Positions 19,794 to 27,302 of a DNA stretch of 64,000 nt are shown here, one piece after another. This DNA is from Acidimicrobiaceae bacterium. GTDB taxonomy: Bacteria; Actinomycetota; Acidimicrobiia; Acidimicrobiales; RAAP-2. How positions within the stretch are numbered: position 1 is the first letter of the stretch; each line of letters begins with the position of its first letter. The stretch spans positions 1 through 64,000 of the forward strand of contig DAIDKS010000016.1 of NCBI GenBank assembly GCA_027449885.1. Direction: 5' to 3'. The notes under the pieces are model-generated. The model searched no databases, had not been told where the DNA came from, and was given only the letters and a program-made list of their open reading frames with translations. A program made the position numbers and the translations under genes.

Positions 19794-20696
19794 TTCAGCA
19801 CGATGTTCCACATGACCAACGACTCGGGGCTCTTCCGCACGGCGGCGGAGCTCGAGGCGCTGGGTGCGCAGCTGGAAGGGAACGTGTGGCGCAAAGGTGC
19901 CGAGGCGTGGCTGCCGCTATACGAGGGAAAGATGGCTCATCATTTCAATCATCGGTGGGCCGACGCTTCCAGGAGCGCAAGTGAGGATAGTGAGGCAAGA
20001 CCGTCTCACATCCGTGATTCTGAACTTGCCGACTCAGAATACGTGGTTAGTCCTAGGTACTGGGTCGAGGAGCGCGAAGTTCAGGAGAGGCTGCCTAGGG
20101 GTGCTCGTTGGCTACTCGGATTCCGTAAGGTCTGCCGCCCAACCGACGAGCGAACGTTGATCATTGCCGCGCTTCCGTTGTGTGGCACAGGGGATAGTGA
20201 GCAACTTGTGTGGTCAGACAAGCCGACTCCTCTTAGAGCCAGTCTGATTGCCTTGCTGTCGAGTTTCGTCGTAGATTACGCAGCACGGCAGAAGCTGGGC
20301 GGAAGTAACCTGAACTACTTCGTTGCGAAGCAGCTACCTGTGCTGCCCTCCGATGTCCTGGAGGCGCCCGCTCCTTGGTCCCCATCTGAGTCGGTGGCCG
20401 CATGGATGATGTCGTGCGTATTCGAGTTGACATACACGGCAGTAGACATGGCGGGGCTTGCGGTGGATCTTGGCTACGACGGCCCGCCATTCCGTTGGGA
20501 TCCTGAGCGACGCCGGCGACTCCGTGCCGAGCTTGATGCAGCCTGCTTTCACCTCTACGGCCTTGATCGCGACGAGGTGTCGTACATTATGGACACGTTT
20601 CCAATCGTGAAGCGCAAGGACGAGGTTGCTTACGGCGAGTTTCGGACGAAGCGCGAGATATTAGAGCAATACGATGTTCTTTCGTCGGCCATTTAG
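19794..20696 (+). CDS. methyltransferase C-terminal part (target recognition region) after the TAG
   Basis: Seen: the same frame runs on from the TAG; the first possible restart is ATG 19803, giving 297 residues. FSTMFHMTNDSGLFR directly continues the NPWGI end of the upstream part. The segment contains GGSNLNYFVAKQLPVLP, a phrase typical of the recognition/closing region of Type IIG and DISARM methylases, and the usual C-terminal RRRRLRAELDAACFHLYG. No ribosome binding site is visible before 19803. From about 19940 on the DNA is clearly less GC-rich than the catalytic part, as expected if the recognition domain was swapped in. Not an independent gene in origin. Confidence 0.7.
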   Translation, partial: FSTMFHMTNDSGLFRTAAELEALGAQLEGNVWRKGAEAWLPLYEGKMAHHFNHRWADASRSASEDSEARPSHIRDSELADSEYVVSPRYWVEEREVQERLPRGARWLLGFRKVCRPTDERTLIIAALPLCGTGDSEQLVWSDKPTPLRASLIALLSSFVVDYAARQKLGGSNLNYFVAKQLPVLPSDVLEAPAPWSPSESVAAWMMSCVFELTYTAVDMAGLAVDLGYDGPPFRWDPERRRRLRAELDAACFHLYGLDRDEVSYIMDTFPIVKRKDEVAYGEFRTKREILEQYDVLSSAI

Positions 20697-20805
20697 AGAG
20701 ACTGACGCTGCCGTGACAGCTGGCATTGGAGACGAATTCGCCGTGTCACAGTGATGCTGTAAGGTTCCGCACGTGTGATCAGGGGCAGGGGCCGAAAGGG
20801 GAAAC
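20697..20805 (+). promoter_or_regulatory. promoter-like gap with inverted repeat
   Basis: GTGACA and TGTCAC form a spaced 6-bp inverted repeat between about 20714 and 20752, followed by TGTAAG as a weak -10-like hexamer. The gap ends in a good ribosome binding site (GAAAGGGGAAAC) before ATG 20806. It is the only sizeable gap in the operon, so the downstream genes may have their own promoter. Confidence 0.3.
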
Positions 20806-22113
20806 ATGATGCCAGTAGAGGTCTCCGAGGATCAAGTGGTCATTCGAGACTTTCAAGTCGATGATCCCGGAGTAATAGCCGAGTTCCGCTCTGCTCAGGA
20901 CTCCGGGGTGGATGCGGTTGAACTGTGCAGGAAGATCTTGGTGCTCGGAGCACAGGTAGTGGCCCTAGGTTCTCATGCCGCAAGTGTGGAGAAACTCGAT
21001 GCGAGCATCGGCAGCGCCAAGGTCGCCATCCAGGATGCCGTTGGCGACGTGAGCGCGAACTTGAAAAAGCAGCTGAGTGAACTCGTCTCCGAGGACGGTT
21101 CTCTTGTGCGGAACGTGAACCAAGTCGTCGGCGAGCTTCGCCAGAGCCTGGAAGCTCTGACAACTGGGGAAGACTCCCCGCTGCGCCAAGCAATACTCAA
21201 GAGCCTTGACGACGCGCAAGTGAAGATTCAGACCGACATCTCTCGCCAGGTTGGCCAACAGCGCAGTGACCTCGCTGAACTGCTCGACGCTGAGAAGCCG
21301 ACGTCCCCGTTGCGCGTGTTATCCCTCAAGCTAGACGCCCTGTCCTCTTCTATCGAGGATCTGCGCGATGAGCGCTCCCGCGAGATTGCCGTGGCAGAGG
21401 TCGTCGAGGCTGGAGTGATTGGGGGGCTGCAGTACGAGGACGTGGCGGTGTCGTATGTGCAGCGCCTAGCCAACTTGGCCGGTGACGAGTGTGAGAAGAC
21501 AGGGAACGTCACCGGGCGGGTCTCCAAGTCCAAGAAGGGTGACGGGCTGGTGCACCTGATGGTGGGCGGTGTGGATCAGGCCCGTATAGTCATCGAGGCG
21601 AAGAACCAGGCGCTCTCGCGACTCGACTGGGAGCGAGAAGCGAAGGGGGCGAAGGAGAATCGTGCTGCGGGGAGCTTCCTCGGTCTGTGTAAGCACGTCG
21701 AGGACATGCCTACCGCAGGCCGACTCATGGTGCTTTCACCCAACGAGATCGTGATCGCATTCGACCCAGATGTGGACGATGTCGAGCTCCTAGCCCTTAC
21801 CTACCAGTTACTGAAGCTCAACGCTGTTCGGGGTTTCGGCTCGCTCGACGAGGTCAGTGTGGTCGAGGTCAACCACGCGCTGGTCGAGGCTCTCGCCGCA
21901 CTGGAGCGCTTCGATGGCATCAACAAGCAGGTCTCGGCCATCAGGAACTCGGCGGACAAGATCAAGCAGGAGGCCGATGCCATCAGGGATTTGGTACATC
22001 AGAGTCTTCACAAGGCCGAGGCAGCGATGCGGCCGAACGCCACTGTTGAGTCTCTCAACGACGCCGAAACCCTTTCGCTGGACAGCGGACCGACCTCAGA
22101 CGGCGAAGCTTGA
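20806..22113 (+). CDS. coiled-coil protein with PD-(D/E)XK nuclease-like domain
   Basis: Seen: 435 residues, start fixed by AAAGGGG upstream. Residues about 55-200 are a long heptad-like coiled coil rich in Ser/Leu/Asp. A compact domain then shows GDG near 245 and IEAKNQ near 263-268, the D...ExK spacing of PD-(D/E)XK nucleases (similar in outline to DUF2130 proteins). Another helical stretch closes the protein. Inferred: a DNA-cutting or DNA-sensing partner of the DISARM-like operon, possibly oligomeric through the coiled coil. It lies 110 bases after the methylase on the same strand. It is less GC-rich than the helicase genes. Confidence 0.55.
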   Translation: MMPVEVSEDQVVIRDFQVDDPGVIAEFRSAQDSGVDAVELCRKILVLGAQVVALGSHAASVEKLDASIGSAKVAIQDAVGDVSANLKKQLSELVSEDGSLVRNVNQVVGELRQSLEALTTGEDSPLRQAILKSLDDAQVKIQTDISRQVGQQRSDLAELLDAEKPTSPLRVLSLKLDALSSSIEDLRDERSREIAVAEVVEAGVIGGLQYEDVAVSYVQRLANLAGDECEKTGNVTGRVSKSKKGDGLVHLMVGGVDQARIVIEAKNQALSRLDWEREAKGAKENRAAGSFLGLCKHVEDMPTAGRLMVLSPNEIVIAFDPDVDDVELLALTYQLLKLNAVRGFGSLDEVSVVEVNHALVEALAALERFDGINKQVSAIRNSADKIKQEADAIRDLVHQSLHKAEAAMRPNATVESLNDAETLSLDSGPTSDGEA

Positions 22114-22117
22114 TCCA

Positions 22118-22816
22118 ATGGCACGTGGCATGACGTCCTACGGAGAAGGGAACAATGGTGCGAGGTCGGACGAACCTTTGGCCGACACCGATTGGTTCAC
22201 CACACTTGAGGCTGCCGCGGCAGTCCTCGCCCCAGGCGAGCGGTATCACATCCTGGCCCGCCGATACTTCCCCGCGATTAGTGGAGAGCCACCGATGGAG
22301 CGCTTGGTATCGCAGTCGCTCCTCGTGAGAATCCACGGACTCCATCGCGGGATCTGGCTCGGCCTTGTTGACGACAACCCGTGGCAGGTGTGGCCCCTGA
22401 TGCGCGCGATGTTCGAGCTCGAGGTGGTCATGCTTTTCATTGCGCAGGCGCCTCATTACCTCGACGCTCTTTCGGCGAGGCCCTCGTTGGAGCGCCGCGA
22501 TCACCCGGTGCTACCCAGCATGGCCAAGATGCTTCACCGCGTGCGTGACGAGATTCCACCTGGGGTGCGCGCCTACGAGGAGTTGTCGGATGTGACGCAC
22601 GCTGGACCTAGGGCAACCTGGATGGCACATGAGGTTCAGCATGCGGACGACGCGCTGGTCCCGACGTGGAGTTCACAGCCAAGGTTTCGTGCCGAACAGG
22701 TCCCGATCGCAGCTTCCCAGCTGCGTGAACTAATCGACGGCTGCACGCTCGCCTTCGAGCGACTAGCGACTGCCGTTCGCTTAGTGGAAGTTGGAGCGCC
22801 CGGGGAGGCGTTGTGA
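22118..22816 (+). CDS. HEPN/DUF5677-like helical protein
   Basis: Seen: 232 residues from ATG 22118, four bases after the nuclease-like gene's stop, so cotranscribed. It is all helical, with a run typical of DUF5677-type proteins: LLVRIHGLHRGIWLGL, PLMRAMFELEVVMLF and YEELSDVTHAG. The RxxxE(L) and S-x-x-x-H pattern is shared with HEPN-like families, several of which are RNases in toxin or abortive-infection systems. A strict R-x4-6-H HEPN catalytic motif is not obvious, so RNase activity is not claimed. The stop overlaps a short ORF by GTGA. Confidence 0.5.
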   Translation: MARGMTSYGEGNNGARSDEPLADTDWFTTLEAAAAVLAPGERYHILARRYFPAISGEPPMERLVSQSLLVRIHGLHRGIWLGLVDDNPWQVWPLMRAMFELEVVMLFIAQAPHYLDALSARPSLERRDHPVLPSMAKMLHRVRDEIPPGVRAYEELSDVTHAGPRATWMAHEVQHADDALVPTWSSQPRFRAEQVPIAASQLRELIDGCTLAFERLATAVRLVEVGAPGEAL

Positions 22817-22914
22817 GCATCAGCGATCTCGTTCAAGTTGTGGGTACGTTGACCATCGGCGGCCGTCGAACGAAGGTTCAATCGGACCAGCCCGGTGGGG
22901 GAGGTGGACTGTGA
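22813..22914 (+). CDS. 33-residue coupled small ORF
   Basis: Seen: GTG 22813 overlaps the previous stop (GTGA), the frame runs 33 codons, and its TGA (22912-22914) overlaps the next gene's GTG 22911 (again GTGA). The peptide begins VSISDLVQVVGTLTIGG and ends in a Gly-rich tail that also encodes the next gene's GGAGG ribosome binding site. Coupling at both ends suggests it is translated, either as a small subunit or only to deliver ribosomes to the next gene. No homologue is recognised. Confidence 0.45.
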   Translation: MSISDLVQVVGTLTIGGRRTKVQSDQPGGGGGL

Positions 22915-24500
22915 CGCTCTTGTATCGCGCTATATGGGAGGAAGATCGCCAGAAGTTGGACGAAGTGGCCGCTGCGGCGTTTCTGGCGTGGCTCCGCTCC
23001 AAAGGCATTGAGCTGGAGCAGTTGCCTGATGGAGAGTCATCTGGCGACGTCCACAAGCCTCGAACTTCCTCGCTGAGTCTGGATCAATACGAGCTCTTCG
23101 TGGCCCGGGCCGAGAGCGAAGGAGTCCATGGTCTTCGCGCTCGTCTCACGGAGCAGCGACAAGGCGGCAGCGAGAGTTGGACCACGAAGCTGACGGTGCT
23201 GCAGGGATCCGAAGCAGGCGGAACTCTCTGGGTGGACGTGGAGCGCGAGAGTGAGGACCCTTTCGCACGACTCGTCTTCAAGGCACCGCGACTCGTCAAG
23301 ACCCTGCTGGAAACGGGCTGCGATCCAAGGGTGGGAGGGGTTCGGTTGGGAAGCGGTCCGCTCGCAATCGATGCGGCGGGCCTAGCGGGGCTGATCGCCA
23401 ATCCGAATCGACGTCTCCCACTCGTGGTGTTCTCGCACGATTGGGCGGGCGTGGCGGAGACCAGTGCGAGGGCCAGGGCCGCTTACGACCAGCTCGCCGG
23501 CGTCGTGCAGGTCTACGTGCTTGCCCCGGAGGACGTAGAGGATCTCAAGGCTCTCGTTGGAGACGACCTCGCCGTCTGGGGAGGCGGGGCACGACTCTAC
23601 CTACCGAACAGAGGTGACAGCGGTCTGAGCCCAAGCCGCCACCGCTACGTCAGTGGGCAGGTCGCGTCGCGTTTTCCGGCCGCCGCCGCGGAGAGATTCG
23701 CCGAGATGTTGGTGACAACAGTCACCGCCACGCGACCGCCCGAGCTCTTCGGTGCGGTTCGTCGACAGTTGAGGGAGGGCGTGGATCGTGACAACCATGA
23801 TCTCATTGCTCTGGCCGACGAGGAAGCCCAGGCGTTGCGAGAGAAGCTCGCCGCACTAGAAGACGATCTGCTCGACGCCGCCGCTGACAACGAGGAGCTT
23901 GCAGGTCAGGTCAACGTCCTGATCGAGCGCTTCGACGAGGTCGCTCGACACACCCAGTTGAAGGATCCAGATGACTCCGCTGAGGTGGGGTTACCCGAGG
24001 ACGTCGATAGCATTGGCGATGCCATAGAGTTCGCGAATCTCTTGCCATTCATAGTGATCCACGAGCTTGCACCGGTCGACATCGAGAAGATGGAGTCGGA
24101 CCTCAGGAGTGGTTCGTGGGCTAAGCAGACATGGCTTGGCTTACGCGCTCTGAACGAGTACGCCGCGACCAGAGGCAAGCATGACGGGGGTTTCTACGAA
24201 TGGTGCAAGAGTTCCGGTTCTCCCCGAACGTGGAACCCATCGGAGAAGAAGCTGTCCATGACGGAGAGCGCGGGGGTGCTCAATAATGACCGCCTTCGCG
24301 CACGAAGGCAGCTCCCCGTTGACACCCAAGTGAATGCATCAGGCCGAGTTGAGATGCTTGCTCATCTCAAGATCGCCCAGGGTGGCGGGCCTTTGATCCC
24401 TCGGGTCTACTTCTACGACGACACACGTGGCAGCACGGGGAAGGTTCACGTTGGATTCATCGGACCCCATGAGCACATGCCCAATCTGTCCACCAACTGA
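22911..24500 (+). CDS. large protein of unknown function in defence operon
   Basis: Seen: 529 residues from GTG 22911, supported by GGAGG just upstream; longer starts run back over the preceding ORF. An N-terminal alpha/beta region (about 1-280) includes LPLVVFSHDW near 170. A coiled coil follows (about 300-345), and a C-terminal mixed domain contains WAKQTWLGLRALNEYA and VYFYDDTRG followed by KVHVGFIGPH. I do not recognise the family. The order (nuclease-like, HEPN-like, mini-ORF, this gene) with near-zero spacing argues for one functional module. The C-terminal part could be a ligand- or nucleic-acid-binding domain, but the sequence does not show which. Confidence 0.6.
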   Translation: MTLLYRAIWEEDRQKLDEVAAAAFLAWLRSKGIELEQLPDGESSGDVHKPRTSSLSLDQYELFVARAESEGVHGLRARLTEQRQGGSESWTTKLTVLQGSEAGGTLWVDVERESEDPFARLVFKAPRLVKTLLETGCDPRVGGVRLGSGPLAIDAAGLAGLIANPNRRLPLVVFSHDWAGVAETSARARAAYDQLAGVVQVYVLAPEDVEDLKALVGDDLAVWGGGARLYLPNRGDSGLSPSRHRYVSGQVASRFPAAAAERFAEMLVTTVTATRPPELFGAVRRQLREGVDRDNHDLIALADEEAQALREKLAALEDDLLDAAADNEELAGQVNVLIERFDEVARHTQLKDPDDSAEVGLPEDVDSIGDAIEFANLLPFIVIHELAPVDIEKMESDLRSGSWAKQTWLGLRALNEYAATRGKHDGGFYEWCKSSGSPRTWNPSEKKLSMTESAGVLNNDRLRARRQLPVDTQVNASGRVEMLAHLKIAQGGGPLIPRVYFYDDTRGSTGKVHVGFIGPHEHMPNLSTN

Positions 24501-24831
24501 TCACGGGTACTCGCTGTATGGCGAGGTCGATGAGCGGCAGACTCTGCACGGTGTCAACCCTCGAAGGTCTGTGGAGCGGGTCTGTCCGCGGGGTCGAAGC
24601 GAGGCTCGAAGGTCTGTCTATTCCCGGGCGCCCGATGGCTCTGTCGGTGCTGCGGGCTATGGTGAGAAGCACCACCCGAAGGGGACCACGATGACCGAGC
24701 GTCAGAGTGGATTCCTTCCCACTGGGCCGACGCGGAGTCCCGCCGCCGACACCTTCGCGAATCAATGGGCGGGAAGCGCATGGGTGCATGCGAGGTTTGT
24801 CATCAGGTACCGTACGTTCCTTCGAGAACTC
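24501..24831. other. intergenic region beside the integrase with 13-bp direct repeat
   Basis: No supported gene. CTCGAAGGTCTGT occurs at 24560-24572 and again at 24605-24617, 45 bases apart, with a related GGTCTGTCCG between them. Repeats of this sort near an integrase can be arm-type binding sites, though they are at the far end of the gene from the attachment site. Confidence 0.35.
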
Positions 24832-26241
24832 TCAAAGGCCGGGCCATTGGATGGTTGCCGTACGAACATGTCGGAACTCTTCGTTGGTGACGTGGCGGTA
24901 GATGGCGAGCGTCGTGCGCTCGTCGGCGTGACCCATCGACATCTGGACCGCCTTGGTACTCCATCCAAGGCCACCACTCTGCACGGGAGCCAAGCTGTAG
25001 GAGCCGTAGGTGTGGCGTGTGTAGTGGGGGCGCCATATCCAGACTGCGGGGGCGTCGTCCGGCGCGACGCCACTGTCGAGTGCACGTTGGCGGAGTGTGC
25101 CCATGTAGTGAATTGCCCGCTTCCACTCGGACTCCCGGGCCTTCGTCCGCCAGAGTTGGCGTGACGGGGCGGGAAAGAGCCAGCCACCGGAGTGCTCGTC
25201 GGCGTACTCCACGAGCTGGCGCAGCACTGGTTCGAAGAAGGGCCACACATTGACCCTGCGGGGCCGGTCGTTCTTCGGCGGGACCATCGGTGGGGCGTCG
25301 CCCGGGTACCAAGGCCGGTAGACGTCGATTTGGCGGTCGACGCCGATGGTCATGTCGTCGAGGTCGATGCGGCTCGTGTGGACGACTAGCGTTTCACCGA
25401 GACGCATGCCCGTGGCCACTTGGAACATCGGCTGCTGGGACGTCTGCGAGGCCGCTTCGGGGCTTAGTAGGCGATGATGCGCGCGGAGTCCTTCGATCCC
25501 CAGCGTCTCTACGGCGTAGATCGCGTCGCGCAGCTGGCTCACCACGCTGAGACTCGGAACGTCCTTGAGGCCAATGCCGCGCTCGTCATCGCCATCTCCC
25601 GAGTAAGTCTCACTCGCGAGTTTTTCGTAGGCGCGAACCCGAATGCGCGCGCGCCGCGCGGCCGCTTTCGTGGCGATGTCTTCGTCCATGAAGCCGAAGG
25701 GGTCCTCTATGGCGTAGCCCTGGTCGATGAGCCAGCGTCCAAAGGTGCGCAGCGAGCTCTCGGCGCGGCTCTGGGTGTTGAGGGCCTTGGGTCTCCCATC
25801 GCGGGTAAGCGCAGTGGAGATGGAGGCGACGACGTCTTTCGCCATCGGGCCCACCAGGTCTCTTACGCGCGGGGCGCTGCGCTGCGTCAGTGGCCCGAGG
25901 TGAAGTCTCACGTCACTGAAGCGGCAGTCAGCCGTGCCCTGGGGCATCGTGTGGGCCGCGACGGCCTCGTCGAGGAACCGCTGGTACACGTTGATGGCGT
26001 CGGCGAGGAGGATCCGAGTGTGGTCGCCGCGGGTGCCGTGGACGTCGCGATGTTCGAGAAGTCTCTGACGCAAGAGGGCGGCCGCCTCGAGGGCGGTATC
26101 TCTCGAGGAGTACGTCGAGGGGAGCTCCTTGCGGTCCTTCGGGTCGGTGATCTCGCCGGTGGGGTAGTAGCGCACGCGGAAGCGCTCGCCCTTGCGGCAC
26201 ACGCTGACCGGGTCTCCGTAGGGGTTCTTGGGCCTAGCCAC
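24832..26241 (-). CDS. tyrosine recombinase (integrase) of the island
   Basis: Seen: 469 residues from GTG 26241, chosen for GAGAGGA about 6 bases upstream and the overlap with the excisionase-like gene. An N-terminal SAM-like arm region (about 1-200) is followed by the catalytic domain: first Arg in TGMRLGET, HxxR in PHYTRHTYG, and the His plus nucleophile Tyr in MGHADERTTLAIYRHV. All catalytic residues are present, so it looks active. Known: tyrosine integrases insert elements at short sites, often in gene 3' ends. The 66-base duplication of the acyl-CoA dehydrogenase end lies about 470 bases beyond its start. Inferred to be the enzyme that moved this island. Confidence 0.9.
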   Translation of the reverse strand: MARPKNPYGDPVSVCRKGERFRVRYYPTGEITDPKDRKELPSTYSSRDTALEAAALLRQRLLEHRDVHGTRGDHTRILLADAINVYQRFLDEAVAAHTMPQGTADCRFSDVRLHLGPLTQRSAPRVRDLVGPMAKDVVASISTALTRDGRPKALNTQSRAESSLRTFGRWLIDQGYAIEDPFGFMDEDIATKAAARRARIRVRAYEKLASETYSGDGDDERGIGLKDVPSLSVVSQLRDAIYAVETLGIEGLRAHHRLLSPEAASQTSQQPMFQVATGMRLGETLVVHTSRIDLDDMTIGVDRQIDVYRPWYPGDAPPMVPPKNDRPRRVNVWPFFEPVLRQLVEYADEHSGGWLFPAPSRQLWRTKARESEWKRAIHYMGTLRQRALDSGVAPDDAPAVWIWRPHYTRHTYGSYSLAPVQSGGLGWSTKAVQMSMGHADERTTLAIYRHVTNEEFRHVRTATIQWPGL

Positions 26242-26545
26242 GGCGATCCTCTCGCAGGAGATGGGCGATGGAGCCCACATCGAATTCTGGCGTCCTGGTC
26301 AGGGCCGCCTGGGTGGGTTGGGCGGCCTCCTCGGCGCCGGCGCAGAGCCGGTCGATCCAGGCGACCACGTCACCCGGGCGCCAGCGCCGTCCCTGCATCG
26401 CGAGGGGCACCGTCGCAGGGAACGACGGGTGGCGTGCCACCAGCTCGTCGATGGAGCGAAAGCCCACGAAGGCGGCGACGTCATGTTCGTCCCAGAGACG
26501 GTTGGTCGGAGGTCCCGGCACGGGTTCGTAATTGGAGTTCCACAC
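26234..26545 (-). CDS. excisionase/AlpA-like small DNA-binding protein
   Basis: Seen: 103 residues from GTG 26545. A helix-turn-helix/winged-helix pattern of the HTH_17 type: LWDEHDVAAFVGFRSIDEL, a short wing, then the usual closing WRPGDVVAWIDRL. The C-terminal ~30 residues are a variable tail. Its stop (TAG 26236-26234) overlaps the integrase start by eight bases, so both come from one message. Known: such proteins set the direction of tyrosine integrases or regulate them. The start is less certain, since the frame is open further upstream. Confidence 0.65.
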   Translation of the reverse strand: MWNSNYEPVPGPPTNRLWDEHDVAAFVGFRSIDELVARHPSFPATVPLAMQGRRWRPGDVVAWIDRLCAGAEEAAQPTQAALTRTPEFDVGSIAHLLREDRRG

Positions 26546-26709
26546 GACGGCAGACGGTCGGGCCCGACCTGGGGCATGCACTCGGCACTTTTTTCGTGGG
26601 GCCTCAGCGCCGCCTCGTCCTACACTGGCGGGCTGTGACCGAGATTCTGTGGGAACCGACATCGCGAAAGACCAGTCGTCCCTTGGCCTTTCGAGGTCTA
26701 CGGCCTGCC

Positions 26710-26775
26710 ACCCAGATCTACGAGGGAACGAACCAGATCCAGCGCGTCGTCGTCGCCAAGCAGCTGCTCGGATAG
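26710..26775 (+). repeat. right attachment site (attR candidate)
   Basis: A second copy of the acyl-CoA dehydrogenase 3' end ([17 protein letters not shown], then QLLG and TAG 26773-26775), with no gene body upstream: the preceding DNA is the promoter side of the excisionase-like gene. A 7-bp hairpin follows the stop at once (26783-26799), as expected for the gene's original end. This suggests that this copy is the host's old 3' end and that 155-220 came with the element. Confidence 0.8.
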
Positions 26776-26782
26776 CGCGCTC

Positions 26783-26799
26783 CGATCCCGCGGGGATCG
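26783..26799 (+). terminator. hairpin after the displaced acyl-CoA dehydrogenase end
   Basis: CGATCCC, loop GCG, GGGATCG: a perfect 7-bp stem starting eight bases after the TAG of the attR copy. No U-run follows, so factor-independent termination would be weak. Confidence 0.4.
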
Positions 26800-27302
26800 T
26801 GCGTCGTGGCGACGGGCGACCCGGGATGGAGGACGCAGCGAACGGAACGCTTCGCGCGGCGCGCCGGTGATTCGTCACGAGCCCACTCTCGATGATCCTT
26901 GCTCGTTCCCGTCGCGAACGGCGACGGGCCGACCCGTGTCGGGTGGGCGACTCCTCTCGGTCGCGTAGCGAACGGGAGGAGATGCGTTGCTCGCGAGGTG
27001 AGGGAACGTCGTCAGTGGGGTCGAGTGGCCGGCGTTCGCTCCGAACGACGCGCTCGAGCGATCAGTCACGGAGGGTAGCCCGCCAACGGCGCGGCGAGCG
27101 CCGCGTCCCCCCGATCGTGGGGCGCGGTCGAGCACCGTCACGTCGCGCCTCGGTCGGCCCGCACGACCTCGGATCGTTGATTGATCACAGCGTGACATTC
27201 CGGGTGACGTGATAACGTCCGTCAATCGCTCTGGGGGGAGAGTGGCGCCGATGCCGTCGATCGTGGCCGTTCGCGGCCCGAATGTGACTCAGTACTACTC
27301 AG
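26800..27302. other. gene-poor stretch with small hairpins
   Basis: No coding region is supported. CCCGTCGC (26908-26915), loop GAACG, GCGACGGG (26921-26928) forms a stable hairpin, followed at once by CCGAC-CCGT-GTCGG. The word GCGAACG and its variants recur several times. The stretch probably marks the junction between the island and the next transcription unit. Confidence 0.4.

Noticed and set aside
8879-24500. BREX or Druantia system
   Set aside because: No PglZ, BrxC or PglX-type set for BREX; Druantia has no SNF2 helicase plus adenine methylase pair. The DISARM-like reading fits better, though the helicase should be placed by phylogeny.
24427-25164. Plus-strand frame of about 245 codons
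   Set aside because: It starts inside the previous gene and runs antisense to the integrase; no motif.
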